DNA of 64,000 nt from Bacteroidetes bacterium ADurb.Bin174 (GCA_002070265.1 MWCX01000036.1:1-64000), one strand, 5' to 3'; counted from the first letter of the stretch, positions 52,148 through 61,357 are shown. A program made the numbers and translations. Notes: generated by a model not told the origin, from the letters alone.

Positions 52148-53259
52148 TGCTGACTACAACGGCTTTTTTATCTTTTGCACTGACCGTTTTTTACCTTTTG
52201 CTGATCTTTACCCTGATCAGAGGGTGGCATCGTATTCCTGATTTTGTAAATAAAACCAAGCTTAAAAAAGGGGGAAAGGCAATTTTACCGAAACCATCCA
52301 TAGTGATCTGTTGCAAAAATGAAGAACAAAATCTTCCAACCTTGATTGAAGCCCTACGCAATCAAACACATCAAGATTTTGAGTTGATTTGGGTCAATGA
52401 TCATTCTACGGACAATACCTTGTCTATATTGCAAAACTCATTGAGCTTGTTTGCAAAAGCACAACTCATTCAATCTTCCAAACCCGGAAAGAAACAGGCA
52501 CAGCGAGCAGGAATATTAGCCACTACCCGTGACTTTATCATTACCACGGATGCCGACTGCGTACCTCATCCACTATGGATAGAAACCTTAGTGGAATTTC
52601 AACACAAGCAGCAAGCAGATTTGATCATTGCTCCCGTAAGATTTAACGGCGGAAATTCATTCTTTGCCAAATTGCAACAATTAGAGTTTGCTACCTTGGT
52701 TGGTTCAGGTTTGGCTGCTGCCGGTAATGGGAAACCGATTTTCTGCAATGCTGCAAATATGGCTTTCAGCAAAGAAAGTTGGTTAAAAAGTCAAGCGGAT
52801 TTACACGCGGAAGAGATATCCGGTGACGATGTTTTTTTATTACATGCCATAAAAAAAAGAAAGGGTAAAATTGCACCCTTACTGTCGCCTGGTGCGTTCG
52901 TGATAACTGCGCCCAATCCAAACTTGAAAACCTTTATACATCAACGTACCAGATGGACCTCCAAAGCTGCCAAATATACGGATTGGGACATCATTGCAAC
53001 CAGCTTGATTGTAAGTGCCATGAATGCTTTATTGTTGGTGTTGTTTTTTATGGGAATATTTTACAAAGAAATTTGGAACTTATGGGGGTTCGTTTTTCTG
53101 ATTAAATTTTTTACGGATTATATCTTCCTCTTGAGGATTAAAGATTTTTTCCAGCTAAAACTTAGTTTTGGAATGATACTTTCATTATCCCTGCTTTATC
53201 CGCTTTATGTGGGAGCAGTGGGCTTAAGGTCAATTTTCAGGAACAAAAATAATTGGTGA
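52147..53259 (+). CDS. Glycosyltransferase family 2, membrane-bound
   Basis: 370 residues. An N-terminal span, then a GT-A domain: PSIVICCKNEEQNLPTLIEAL, DxD-like TTDADC, EEISGDDVFLLH, and the acceptor-site QRTRW (the Q-x-x-R-W-like motif of processive GT2). Two or three C-terminal spans follow. It builds a surface glycan, substrate unknown. It overlaps the barrel gene by one base and converges with the next gene at zero distance. Confidence 0.88.
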   Translation: MLTTTAFLSFALTVFYLLLIFTLIRGWHRIPDFVNKTKLKKGGKAILPKPSIVICCKNEEQNLPTLIEALRNQTHQDFELIWVNDHSTDNTLSILQNSLSLFAKAQLIQSSKPGKKQAQRAGILATTRDFIITTDADCVPHPLWIETLVEFQHKQQADLIIAPVRFNGGNSFFAKLQQLEFATLVGSGLAAAGNGKPIFCNAANMAFSKESWLKSQADLHAEEISGDDVFLLHAIKKRKGKIAPLLSPGAFVITAPNPNLKTFIHQRTRWTSKAAKYTDWDIIATSLIVSAMNALLLVLFFMGIFYKEIWNLWGFVFLIKFFTDYIFLLRIKDFFQLKLSFGMILSLSLLYPLYVGAVGLRSIFRNKNNW

Positions 53260-53739
53260 CTACTTAGTTACACGTAACAGGTCACCTTGCAGCATGGTTT
53301 TGTACCGTTTTAGACCTTCTTTTGAAGGTCCTTTTGTGGGATGCCCAACGCCAAAACTAATGTCGTAAACACTGCTGCAACTATCACATACCAATTGTCC
53401 CAAATCATTGGGTTTCACTTTGACAGATGGCAGTGCTTCGTGCGGACAAGCCAAATCAAAAGCACAATACTTACCTTCAAAGTCAGCATACACAATCACT
53501 CCCCCATAACCGATTCTATCTGTCAATTCTTTTCCCATCCTGGGTTCTTCAAACAACACATATGAATTGTTATTGTTTTTAAGTGTGGTATTATAGGGTG
53601 CTAATCGTAAATCTATATCTAAGAATACAGGATAGTTGGGAATGGAAGACACGTAATTACCCTCACATCCCATCAGTAAGACTGTGCATGCAAAAGATAC
53701 AAAAATGCGAATTTTACTTATTGCTGTTGAACGCTTCAT
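53260..53739 (-). CDS. Rieske-like lipoprotein with altered second ligand pair
   Basis: 159 residues from the ATG at 53739. Signal peptide and lipobox VLLMGC. The C-terminal domain looks like a Rieske fold: first ligand pair C-P-H in LACPHEALP, second block CDSCSSVYDISFG. A normal Rieske box has C-x2-H; here it is C-x2-C. The GPSKEGLKRYKTML end is typical of Bacteroidetes Rieske-like lipoproteins. Whether it holds a [2Fe-2S] cluster is uncertain. Confidence 0.7.
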   Translation of the reverse strand: MKRSTAISKIRIFVSFACTVLLMGCEGNYVSSIPNYPVFLDIDLRLAPYNTTLKNNNNSYVLFEEPRMGKELTDRIGYGGVIVYADFEGKYCAFDLACPHEALPSVKVKPNDLGQLVCDSCSSVYDISFGVGHPTKGPSKEGLKRYKTMLQGDLLRVTK

Positions 53740-53774
53740 CCTGATATTGCTGAAATTTGTCAAGGTTGATTTGC

Positions 53775-53859
53775 ACCCCAGAACCCGCACCTCGCACCAC
53801 GGAACCCGCGATCCTAAATATCGAGAGTAACACAGCAGTTGGTACTTATGAGACGTCGC
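53775..53859 (+). mobile_element. GC-rich repeat string and MITE right-end fragment
   Basis: 53775-53812 is CAGAACCCGCACCTCGC, ACCACGGAACCCGCG. 53817-53859 (AATATCGAGAGTAACACAG, CAGTTGGTACTTATGAGAC) aligns with 18455-18499, the right end of the nested MITE. Confidence 0.7.
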
Positions 53860-53869
53860 TAAATATAGT

Positions 53870-54460
53870 TTAGAACTCTACTGTAGGAGCTTTTTCACTA
53901 CCTGCTTCAGCTTCAAAATATGCCTTCCTCTCAAAACCAAACATAGACGCAATAATATTGGTCGGGAAACGACGAATTTTAGCGTTGAAGTCCTTGCTCA
54001 CTTCATTGAACCTTGTCCTTTCAGTAGAAATCCTGTTTTCAGTTCCTTCCAGTTGTACCTGCAATTCCTTGAAATTCTCGTTGGCTTTCAGATCCGGATA
54101 GTTTTCTGTGATCATCAGCAATCTACCTAATGCTGAACTTAATTCACCTTGTGCAGCCTGAAATTCCTGCAGTTTCTCAGGAGTAAGGTCGTTCGGGTCC
54201 ACAGTCACTTGCGTAGCACGTGCCCTGGCTGAAACCACATTTTCTAAAGTTGTACTTTCATGTGCAGCATAACCTTTTACTGTTGCCACTAAATTAGGGA
54301 TTAAATCGGCACGACGTTGATACTGATTTTCAACGTTGCTCCATTGCTTACCAACGTTTTCCTCCAATCCTACTAAGCTGTTGTAGGTACTGATAGCTGC
54401 AAACACCAAAATAACCAATATGGCTATGATGGATAATGTGATGATGGTTTTCTTTTTCAT
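53870..54460 (-). CDS. LemA family protein
   Basis: 196 residues. One N-terminal span (TIITLSIIAILVILVFAAI) and a three-helix bundle beginning YNSLVGLEENVGKQWSNVENQYQRRADLIPNLV split here by family motifs (VGKQWSNVENQYQRRADLI). LemA proteins are inner-membrane proteins with an extracytoplasmic helical bundle and are commonly encoded next to TPM-domain proteins, as here. Function is not settled. Confidence 0.92.
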   Translation of the reverse strand: MKKKTIITLSIIAILVILVFAAISTYNSLVGLEENVGKQWSNVENQYQRRADLIPNLVATVKGYAAHESTTLENVVSARARATQVTVDPNDLTPEKLQEFQAAQGELSSALGRLLMITENYPDLKANENFKELQVQLEGTENRISTERTRFNEVSKDFNAKIRRFPTNIIASMFGFERKAYFEAEAGSEKAPTVEF

Positions 54461-54547
54461 ATGTTTAATTGTTTAACTGTTGAATCGTTGAATCGTTTAA
54501 CTGTCTCGGAACTCGTTACCTCGGACCACGGAACCCGTGAACCCAGT
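54461..54547. repeat. Short degenerate repeat between the TPM and lemA genes
   Basis: Octamer-like TTGAATCG TTGAATCG TTTAACTG units, then GC-rich CTCGGACCACGGAACCCG. No gene. Confidence 0.7.
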
Positions 54548-55909
54548 TCACCATCTTCCGGTAGCTCCGCCTCCGCCCGACATGCCGCCACCGAAGCTGC
54601 CACCGCTAAATCCTCCTCCACTTCCAAATCCTCCGCGACCGCTGAAGATACTTCCGGCAGCCGAACCTGCAGCGATATGACCGCCCCTTGATATCCTCGG
54701 AAGATTATTGTTTTTATGATCTTCATGTCCGCAGAATTGACATTTGTAAGTCACGCGCTCTGTTCCTCCATGTATAAAAGTAGGTGCTACCATCACCGTT
54801 CTTTTATGTAAGGTAAAAGCTTTGGTTTTGCAATTTGGACATTCAGCATATACACTTGGTTTATCTAAAGTAAAAACTGCCTGATTACCACAATCTTTAC
54901 ACACAAAAACGTCATGGTCAACCGCATGAAGCTGTTCCTCAAACTGTTGCGAAACACTTAAATATTCGTCTTCCTTTTTCTCCGAAAGGATGCGCATGGT
55001 TCCATCACAAGCATTACACGGAATAGGCTGGCGACGGATCTTCCACATCATAATTTTGGAATATAGATTTGCCGGGTAAGTAACTACCGGCACGCCAAGT
55101 AGAAATAATAAGAAAACGGGATTTTCGACGAATAAAATAATCAACACAAAAGCAACAGCAGGAATACCGATATTCAATGTCAGCAGAATACTTTTCTTTT
55201 CACTTTTGAGTGCCTTGTATTTGCTGATGTTTGTGGGCAACAAATCGTTGTGTTTGATTTTCTTAACGGCTGAAGCAATCCATACGAATGAAATCAGGAT
55301 GATGATCAGATAGATGGCTATAATGATGGGCAATACCACGCCCCACGCAATTGTTTTTTGGGCTTCTTCAAATTTTTCCTCTTCTAAAACGGAGACAACA
55401 TGCTCCACTCCTTTGATAAATCCCTCGTCATAATTACCTGTTTTAAAATAAGGAAACATACTCTGATTCTGAATGCGGGAAGCCAATGCGTCCGGTAAAA
55501 CTCCCTCTATACCATATCCGGTCTCAAAACGAATGGCACGTTGATCTTTAACAAACAGTATCAACAAACCATTATTATCCTTTTCCTTTCCTATTCCCCA
55601 CTTTGTAAATAAATCAGTCGCAAATAATTCGATATTCTCATCTCCGATTGATTCAACCAATACTATAGCAACTTCTGTGAGGGTAGAGTCTTCAAGTGAT
55701 TGCAACACATCATTCAACTGCTTAACAGTTCCGGTACTGATGATATTGTCCGGATTACTCACATGACTGCGTTGATCAATTATTTTTGGATTAGGAATAT
55801 TGTTTAGGTTGTAAACAGAACCGAAAGCTTGCAGAGCAAGAAAAAGCAGACAACCCAACAAGCTACGTTTAAGGCTGATTTTTAATAATTTAGCTTTCAA
55901 AATATTCAA
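54548..55909 (-). CDS. TPM-domain protein with zinc-ribbon-like cysteines and Gly-rich tail
   Basis: 453 residues. Signal peptide, a TPM phosphatase-like domain (about 40-185; ESIGDENIELFATDLFTKWGIG, FETGYGIEGVLPDALASRI), two hydrophobic segments, then four C-x2-C pairs (CNAC, CKDC, CPNC, CQFC) and a tail of Gly/Ser/Phe repeats. No in-frame ATG is found near the start; the TTG at 55909 overlaps the upstream stop as TTGA and is the best start. Pairs with the LemA gene 87 bp downstream. In this family the domain is exported and membrane-held; role unknown. Confidence 0.88.
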   Translation of the reverse strand: MNILKAKLLKISLKRSLLGCLLFLALQAFGSVYNLNNIPNPKIIDQRSHVSNPDNIISTGTVKQLNDVLQSLEDSTLTEVAIVLVESIGDENIELFATDLFTKWGIGKEKDNNGLLILFVKDQRAIRFETGYGIEGVLPDALASRIQNQSMFPYFKTGNYDEGFIKGVEHVVSVLEEEKFEEAQKTIAWGVVLPIIIAIYLIIILISFVWIASAVKKIKHNDLLPTNISKYKALKSEKKSILLTLNIGIPAVAFVLIILFVENPVFLLFLLGVPVVTYPANLYSKIMMWKIRRQPIPCNACDGTMRILSEKKEDEYLSVSQQFEEQLHAVDHDVFVCKDCGNQAVFTLDKPSVYAECPNCKTKAFTLHKRTVMVAPTFIHGGTERVTYKCQFCGHEDHKNNNLPRISRGGHIAAGSAAGSIFSGRGGFGSGGGFSGGSFGGGMSGGGGATGRW

Positions 55910-56400
55910 TAATTATCTGTCTTTATTAATTCTAAGTCAAATTTCAATACAGAGTGAGGAGGTACAAGGCCTTGACCTTTTTTACCATAAGCTAACTCAG
56001 CAGGAATATAAAAGATAAAGTGCCATCCATCGCGCATCAATCGCAAGCCTTCCTGCCACCCTTTGATACTTTCTTGTAAATACATATAAGTATTTTCTTT
56101 CTCATCAAAAACTTTCCCCGAAATAAGCTGCCCTTTGTAAGACACTTTTACTCTGCTGGTAGGATGTGGTCTGGTGTATTTATATTCGTTATATATCACG
56201 TGATAACACAAACCACTTTCTGTTACGAAAAAATTAGAATCATTTTTATGAATTTCTTTAAACTCCTCAAGCCATTGGTCGTTCATAATTTTCCAATCGG
56301 CATATTTTTCTTCTTCACAAGCGGAGATTAGGACTATAGAAAATAGTATAAAACTAAAAATTGTCAGTTTGTTTATCATATTGTTAGCAAGATATTTCAT
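55906..56400 (-). CDS. FKBP-type peptidyl-prolyl isomerase, GldI-like lipoprotein
   Basis: 164 residues. Signal peptide with lipobox VLISAC, then an FKBP domain (RVKVSYKGQLISGKVFDEK ... GWQEGLRLMRDGWHFIFYIPAELAYGKKGQGLVPPHSVLKFDLEL, in two blocks), with the aromatic pocket residues largely conserved. GldI of gliding Bacteroidetes has this shape. The ATG at 56400 forms an ATGA overlap with the upstream stop; MINKL at 56379 is an alternative start. Part of the murF-to-LemA minus-strand run. Confidence 0.88.
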   Translation of the reverse strand: MKYLANNMINKLTIFSFILFSIVLISACEEEKYADWKIMNDQWLEEFKEIHKNDSNFFVTESGLCYHVIYNEYKYTRPHPTSRVKVSYKGQLISGKVFDEKENTYMYLQESIKGWQEGLRLMRDGWHFIFYIPAELAYGKKGQGLVPPHSVLKFDLELIKTDNY

Positions 56401-56765
56401 TGTTTTTTATTCCTTTCTCTTATCTTGGCTGAAAAAGATTTTTTTGCAAAATCCGGCATGTTTCGTTGGGGGTCCCAACCTAAATAATTAAGGGGCAAAG
56501 TTACAATTTTTTTTATATTTGAAGGAATGAAGTCCATTGTTTTCCAATTTGAACGGATGAGATTGAATCCTTTGACTGCCATTTTCTCTGTTAAAGGTTG
56601 CAGACCTTGCTCAACTCTTGTTCTACGATTTTCAAGTAACAGGTCGGTAGATGGAATATGAACGGGATAAACTTTATTATAAGCTTCACAAAGTGTAGAG
56701 GCAAAGCTCAGGTGAGAAAAATCTTTTGCTGTTTTGATAAAATTTTTAGCTTTCCGTGGAACCAT
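56397..56765 (-). CDS. Stand-alone LutB/LldF C-terminal domain with lost cluster cysteines
   Basis: 122 residues matching only the last part of LutB, the iron-sulfur subunit of lactate utilisation. LSFASTLCEAYNKVYPVHIP corresponds to the family's ASTLCGxCxxVCPVKI; of the three cluster cysteines only the first remains, the others being Tyr. The LLLENRR block and the terminal DFAKKSFSAKIRE block are kept. It has an ATG, an intact frame, and couples to the FKBP gene by ATGA, so it looks like a maintained small gene, not random debris. A decayed remnant is the other reading. No N-terminal LutB part is nearby. Confidence 0.6.
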   Translation of the reverse strand: MVPRKAKNFIKTAKDFSHLSFASTLCEAYNKVYPVHIPSTDLLLENRRTRVEQGLQPLTEKMAVKGFNLIRSNWKTMDFIPSNIKKIVTLPLNYLGWDPQRNMPDFAKKSFSAKIRERNKKQ

Positions 56766-56777
56766 GGTTCAATGATG

Positions 56778-57668
56778 TTATTTCTTCAGAAGAAAGGTAT
56801 AACTACCTATAATATTACCATCAGTAAAGAAATCAATGCGATAGGTACCCGGATAAAGAATTTCTTCAACTTTCCAGTAAATAACATCGCTCAACGCTTC
56901 TCCTCCGTATTCATACTCTTTTTTAGCAGAATAGCCTATCTTACCGTTTTCAAAGCTAAACATATTGTTGATGTCTTTGGTCAGCAATTCTCCGTCGGGT
57001 CTGGTGATTCTGACATACATGACTTTAGAACCGGGTTCGGCAGTGATATTTTTTGCTATCGTATAATCAAATTGCAAATGAGCAATGCGACTGAAAATTC
57101 CGGTTTTTCGGTTTCTATCATTTAAAGTGATAACGTTAAAATCAACTACTTCTAATTTTGAAGCCCTCGTAACTACTTCATGCAGATTTTCTTTTTCCCT
57201 TGATAACAACTCAACTTCATGTGAAGAAGCTTGATATTTTAACCTAATCTCCTGATTTTCCTGTTTGAGTTGTATATTTTCAGTATTCAGAGAGTCAATT
57301 TGAGCGACTAAATGCATCATGACTTTCCTGATCGAATCGAGTTCATCTTTTAATTCTTTTATCCTTCGGGCGTTGGTAGCACGGGTGTTACGCAACTCTT
57401 CCAACAACTCGCGAACACGTTCTTTTTCTGTTTCCAACTCTTTCAACAAAGAATCATTGCGAATGGTTGAAGTATAACCATCAAATTGATAAGTCAGATC
57501 TAAATATTCTTCTTCTACACGTTCTTTTTCCTGATCCATGATTTCGGTAACGGATTCAAGTTCCAATTCTTTCTGCCTGGCATCATTGTATAAATAACAA
57601 ATGATGCCGATCAACGCCACAATCAGTAAAACAAGGATAAAATAAATCAGATTTTTAGATTTGAACAT
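56778..57668 (-). CDS. Single-span membrane protein with periplasmic coiled coil
   Basis: 296 residues. One N-terminal span (LIYFILVLLIVALIGIICYLY), a long coiled coil (about 32-170; heptad Leu/Ile with many Glu/Lys) and a C-terminal beta-rich domain (about 180-296). Conserved hypothetical type in Bacteroidetes. Lies 26 bp after murF and 13 bp before the LutB-tail gene, so it is likely co-transcribed. Confidence 0.7.
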   Translation of the reverse strand: MFKSKNLIYFILVLLIVALIGIICYLYNDARQKELELESVTEIMDQEKERVEEEYLDLTYQFDGYTSTIRNDSLLKELETEKERVRELLEELRNTRATNARRIKELKDELDSIRKVMMHLVAQIDSLNTENIQLKQENQEIRLKYQASSHEVELLSREKENLHEVVTRASKLEVVDFNVITLNDRNRKTGIFSRIAHLQFDYTIAKNITAEPGSKVMYVRITRPDGELLTKDINNMFSFENGKIGYSAKKEYEYGGEALSDVIYWKVEEILYPGTYRIDFFTDGNIIGSYTFLLKK

Positions 57669-57693
57669 GATGAGTAGTTAGTAGATAGTAGTT

Positions 57694-58989
57694 TTATAAG
57701 AGTGAAATAATTTTTTCTAATTGGATGCCCCTGGAACCTTTAATTAATATAATTTGATTTTTGGGTTTTTCTTCTGAAAGAAACGCACAGAGTTTATCCA
57801 CGTCATCAAAAGTGCGGTAGGCGTGTTGAGTTTTTTTAAATGTACTTCCAACCAAATAAACGGATTGAAATCCTTTTTCTTTTATTAAGTCCACTATCTT
57901 TTGATGTTCAGGCATTGCATGCTCTCCGAGTTCCAACATGTCGCCCAAAATTAACAATTTATTGTCATGTTTCAGTTGTAGGATATTCAAAATAGCAGCC
58001 TCCATGCTGGTAGGATTCGCATTATAAGCGTCTATGATCAATTTATTGTTGCCCGTTTCAAAAAATTGAGACCGATTGTTTTGGGGAACAAAAAACCCTA
58101 TTCCTTGTTTTATTTGCGAGTTCTTCAACCCGAAGAAATGACCGATAGTCACGGCAGCCAATACATTCTCAGCATTATAAGTTCCAACCAAATGCGTGAC
58201 AATCTCAAAAGTACTGCCCGTTTGACATTGCATGGTTAAATACGGATCACCGGATACGATTTTACCTGTAATGATGGATAAATCAGGATGATTTTTTATG
58301 CTGTATGCAATTTGTTTATCGGTAGAAAGTCCCGCATCGGCAGCCATTTCTTGCAAATAATTCAAATCGCTGTTGATAAAGACCCCCATGCCGTTGGATG
58401 CGATATGCGCATACAATTCTGCCTTGGTTTTCATCACTCCCTCGAAAGAGCCAAAGCCTTCTAAATGAGCTTTTCCAACATTAGTGATGATGCCAAAATC
58501 GGGTTGTGCAATTTCACACAAATGCTTTATTTCTCCCGGATGATTGGCACCCATTTCAACAATGGCCAACTGATGTTGATTGGTAAGCTGTAAAAGTGTC
58601 AGGGGTACACCGATGTGATTGTTTAAATTTCCCTGAGTAGCATGAACCTTATATTTTTCTTTTAAAACAGATGTAATCAATTCTTTAGTAGTCGTTTTTC
58701 CATTAGAACCGGTAATACCGATAATCCTCACTCCTACTCGCTTCCTGTGTGTGGCAGCCAATTCTTGCAGAGAATGCAACACGTCTTTCACGAGAACATA
58801 GCGCTCGTCAAGGGCGTATTCAGCTTCATCAACGACAGCATAGGAACAACCTTTCTCAAGTGCTTCGGCAGCGAAAGCATTCGCATTGTATTTTTCTCCT
58901 TTTAGGGCGAAAAAGATAGAGCCGGCAGGACAATTTCTGCTATCGGTCGTTACAACAGGATGTTTAAGAAAAATATCGTAAAGGTTCAT
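57694..58989 (-). CDS. murF: UDP-N-acetylmuramoyl-tripeptide--D-alanyl-D-alanine ligase
   Basis: Adds D-Ala-D-Ala to the muramyl tripeptide in peptidoglycan synthesis. 431 residues. N-terminal substrate domain (TTDSRNCPAGSIFFALKG), P-loop IGITGSNGKTTTKEL, the ELGMN-equivalent VEMGANHPGEI, and the C-terminal DAYNANPTSMEAAI and LGDMLELG blocks. First gene in the minus-strand run down to LemA. Confidence 0.96.
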   Translation of the reverse strand: MNLYDIFLKHPVVTTDSRNCPAGSIFFALKGEKYNANAFAAEALEKGCSYAVVDEAEYALDERYVLVKDVLHSLQELAATHRKRVGVRIIGITGSNGKTTTKELITSVLKEKYKVHATQGNLNNHIGVPLTLLQLTNQHQLAIVEMGANHPGEIKHLCEIAQPDFGIITNVGKAHLEGFGSFEGVMKTKAELYAHIASNGMGVFINSDLNYLQEMAADAGLSTDKQIAYSIKNHPDLSIITGKIVSGDPYLTMQCQTGSTFEIVTHLVGTYNAENVLAAVTIGHFFGLKNSQIKQGIGFFVPQNNRSQFFETGNNKLIIDAYNANPTSMEAAILNILQLKHDNKLLILGDMLELGEHAMPEHQKIVDLIKEKGFQSVYLVGSTFKKTQHAYRTFDDVDKLCAFLSEEKPKNQIILIKGSRGIQLEKIISLL

Positions 58990-59102
58990 ACGATTATAAT
59001 TTGTTTTTTAATTGTTCTGTGGAATTCGGAAACTTACATTATTATGGATTCAAATGTAACACACATTCTCTCCTAAATACTGCCTGCTGTCAATAACCGG
59101 AT

Positions 59103-59768
59103 TTATTTAATTTGATATCCGAAAGACACATACCAGTTGCCTTGTCGTACATAGTCAATTTTACTTTTATCAAGGTTATTGATGCCCCAATCATAGCCGC
59201 CTTTGAGCATAAATTGTCGCCATTGCACGCCACCGCCTGCACCCAACTGGAAATTAATACGATGTAAACCTGATTTTAAACCGATGCGGTTGTCGTCCGG
59301 TTTGTACATGCTGCTTTTTCCTGAAATGATATGGGGATACACAGACGGGTCATTCAAATAAGAGATGGTTTTTTGATTCTGGATTAATCCGATTTGGAAA
59401 TTGGGACCCAAAAAGCCAAATATTTTGAAATCTTTGAACAAAGGCTGATAATATACCAGACGTAAAGGTACTTCCACTGCATGGCTCCAACTTCTGTAAA
59501 TTATACTATCAAAAACGCTTTCGTAACTTTGAACTTTATTCGAGTACCCAATGTTGTAATACAAACCCGTTTGCACTGCAAAATTGTATTTCAAATCGAA
59601 ATCCGTTGAAGCACCGATGCGAACCGCATCGAAATAAGTTTCACTGGTTGACTTGCCTAATCTTTTGGGATTGAAGTATCCGCCTTCCAACATGATTTTT
59701 TGTGCATTCAGTCCACACAAAGCCACAACAGAAAGAAGCAGAATAACAATCGGTAATTTAAATCTCAT
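59103..59768 (-). CDS. Outer-membrane beta-barrel protein, PorT-like
   Basis: 221 residues from the ATG at 59768 (a GTG two codons earlier is possible). Signal peptide ending GLNAQ, then eight-strand-type barrel sequence; VRIGASTDFDLKYNFAVQTGLYY and the final WYVSFGYQIK strand are of the outer-membrane barrel type found in PorT-like Bacteroidetes proteins. Single gene between murF and rmuC. Confidence 0.8.
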   Translation of the reverse strand: MRFKLPIVILLLSVVALCGLNAQKIMLEGGYFNPKRLGKSTSETYFDAVRIGASTDFDLKYNFAVQTGLYYNIGYSNKVQSYESVFDSIIYRSWSHAVEVPLRLVYYQPLFKDFKIFGFLGPNFQIGLIQNQKTISYLNDPSVYPHIISGKSSMYKPDDNRIGLKSGLHRINFQLGAGGGVQWRQFMLKGGYDWGINNLDKSKIDYVRQGNWYVSFGYQIK

Positions 59769-59902
59769 TTTCACTGATGATTAATTGTAATATTTTGGAG
59801 CACAAAGATAGATTTTTTACTTGGGTTTACATGGATTTTTTAATGAAAGTTGAGAATTTCGACCCAGTTCCATGTGATAATCAGAAAAAATTTGTTACTT
59901 TG

Positions 59903-59912
59903 TGGGGCTGTC
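59903..59912 (+). repeat. MITE-type terminal motif upstream of rmuC
   Basis: GGGGCTGTCT. The same terminus in the opposite orientation lies at 61358-61369, after rmuC. Confidence 0.5.
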
Positions 59913-59973
59913 TATTCAACTATAAAACAGCAAGCTGCCTTAGAGTTTAGATTTATTACACATCCATATCATC

Positions 59974-61347
59974 ATGAATATTATATTGGTTATTATTGGT
60001 ATTGCAGCAGGTTTGATAATCGGATATCTGCTTGCAAAAAATCTTGTTTCACATACTATTTTGGTTGAGAAGAACAATTATGCCGATTTGGATAAAGAAT
60101 TTGCTGCTTTGAAAGCCCGGACTGAAAATGAAATCGTCAATCTTGAAAAACAGCTTGATGAAAAACAGAACGAATTGGACGCTTTCTTGGAAAAGATGGA
60201 CGCAAAAGATAAATTACTAAGGGAGCAAAACGTAAAAACCACTGAGAAAGAGGCTGAAGTCAAGGCATTACAAGAAAAGCTGGCTACCCTGAAAGAGGAA
60301 GTTGACAAGATAGGGGAAAAATACGCTGCAGAATTTAAAAATCTTGCCAACGAAATTTTGGAAGATAAATCACAGCGTTTTACACAGCGTAACAAAGAAA
60401 ATTTAGAAGCCCTTTTAAAACCTTTGGATGAAAACATCAAGGAATTTAAGAAAACCGTAACGGAAGTATATGATAAAGAATCCAAAGAGCGTTTTTCCCT
60501 TGGCAATGAAGTTAAAAAGTTAGCTGATTTAAATCAACTGATGAGTGAAGAAGCCCGTAATCTGACAAAGGCGTTGAAAGGAGACAGCAAGACGCAAGGT
60601 GATTGGGGCGAAATGATATTGGAGTCCATTTTAGAAAAATCCGGATTGCGGAAAGACGAAGAATATTTCATACAAGAAGAGCTTAAGGATGAGGAGGGTA
60701 AATCTTTACGTTCAAGCTCTGAAAATAAAAAAATGCGTCCGGATGCTGTTGTCATGTATCCTGACAATCGTACTGTAATCATAGACTCCAAAGTCTCTCT
60801 GAACGCATTCACGAGATACATTGATGCGCCTGATCCGGAAACTCAGCAAAAAGAATTGGATGCCCATGTGGCTGCGATTAAAAATCACATCATCACCTTA
60901 AGCACTAAGGGATATGACGATTACGACAAATCACTCGATTTCGTGATGATGTTTATTCCGAGTGAGCCTGCCTATATTGCAGCCATGCAAGGCGATAAAG
61001 ATTTATGGTCATTTGCCTATGACAAAAGAATTTTGCTGATGAACCCCACGAATCTGATTACTTCACTGAAACTAATTTCAGATTTATGGAAAAGAGAATA
61101 TCAAAATCGGAATGCTCTGGCTATTGCTGAAAGAGGTGCGTTGCTGTACGACAAATTTGCAGGATTTATCGATAACATGAAAGATATAGGTAAAAAATTA
61201 GAGCAGGCGACAGAATCCTATACAGCAGCTTTCGGTCAACTTGCAACCGGACGCGGAAATTTGATGCGTCAGGCAGAGGAACTCAGAGAGTTGGGTATAA
61301 AACCAAAGAAAAGCTTGGCTATAGGCGACTTTAAAGAAGAAAATTGA
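59974..61347 (+). CDS. rmuC: DNA recombination protein RmuC
   Basis: 457 residues. N-terminal span (ILVIIGIAAGLIIGYLLA), a coiled coil (about 28-170) and the conserved RmuC nuclease-like core (GDWGEMILESILEKSGL, RPDAVVMYPDNRTVIIDSKVSL, FVMMFIPSEPAYIAA). The acid and Lys residues of the DSK segment fit a PD-(D/E)XK-type fold. RmuC limits inversions at short inverted repeats in E. coli. It is itself flanked by inverted MITE ends. Confidence 0.93.
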   Translation: MNIILVIIGIAAGLIIGYLLAKNLVSHTILVEKNNYADLDKEFAALKARTENEIVNLEKQLDEKQNELDAFLEKMDAKDKLLREQNVKTTEKEAEVKALQEKLATLKEEVDKIGEKYAAEFKNLANEILEDKSQRFTQRNKENLEALLKPLDENIKEFKKTVTEVYDKESKERFSLGNEVKKLADLNQLMSEEARNLTKALKGDSKTQGDWGEMILESILEKSGLRKDEEYFIQEELKDEEGKSLRSSSENKKMRPDAVVMYPDNRTVIIDSKVSLNAFTRYIDAPDPETQQKELDAHVAAIKNHIITLSTKGYDDYDKSLDFVMMFIPSEPAYIAAMQGDKDLWSFAYDKRILLMNPTNLITSLKLISDLWKREYQNRNALAIAERGALLYDKFAGFIDNMKDIGKKLEQATESYTAAFGQLATGRGNLMRQAEELRELGIKPKKSLAIGDFKEEN

Positions 61348-61357
61348 ATATTCGTAT

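Noticed and set aside
54457-54726. Alternative frames over the Gly-rich tail of the TPM protein
   Set aside because: Produced by the repetitive Gly/Ser codons; the TPM frame has domain evidence.
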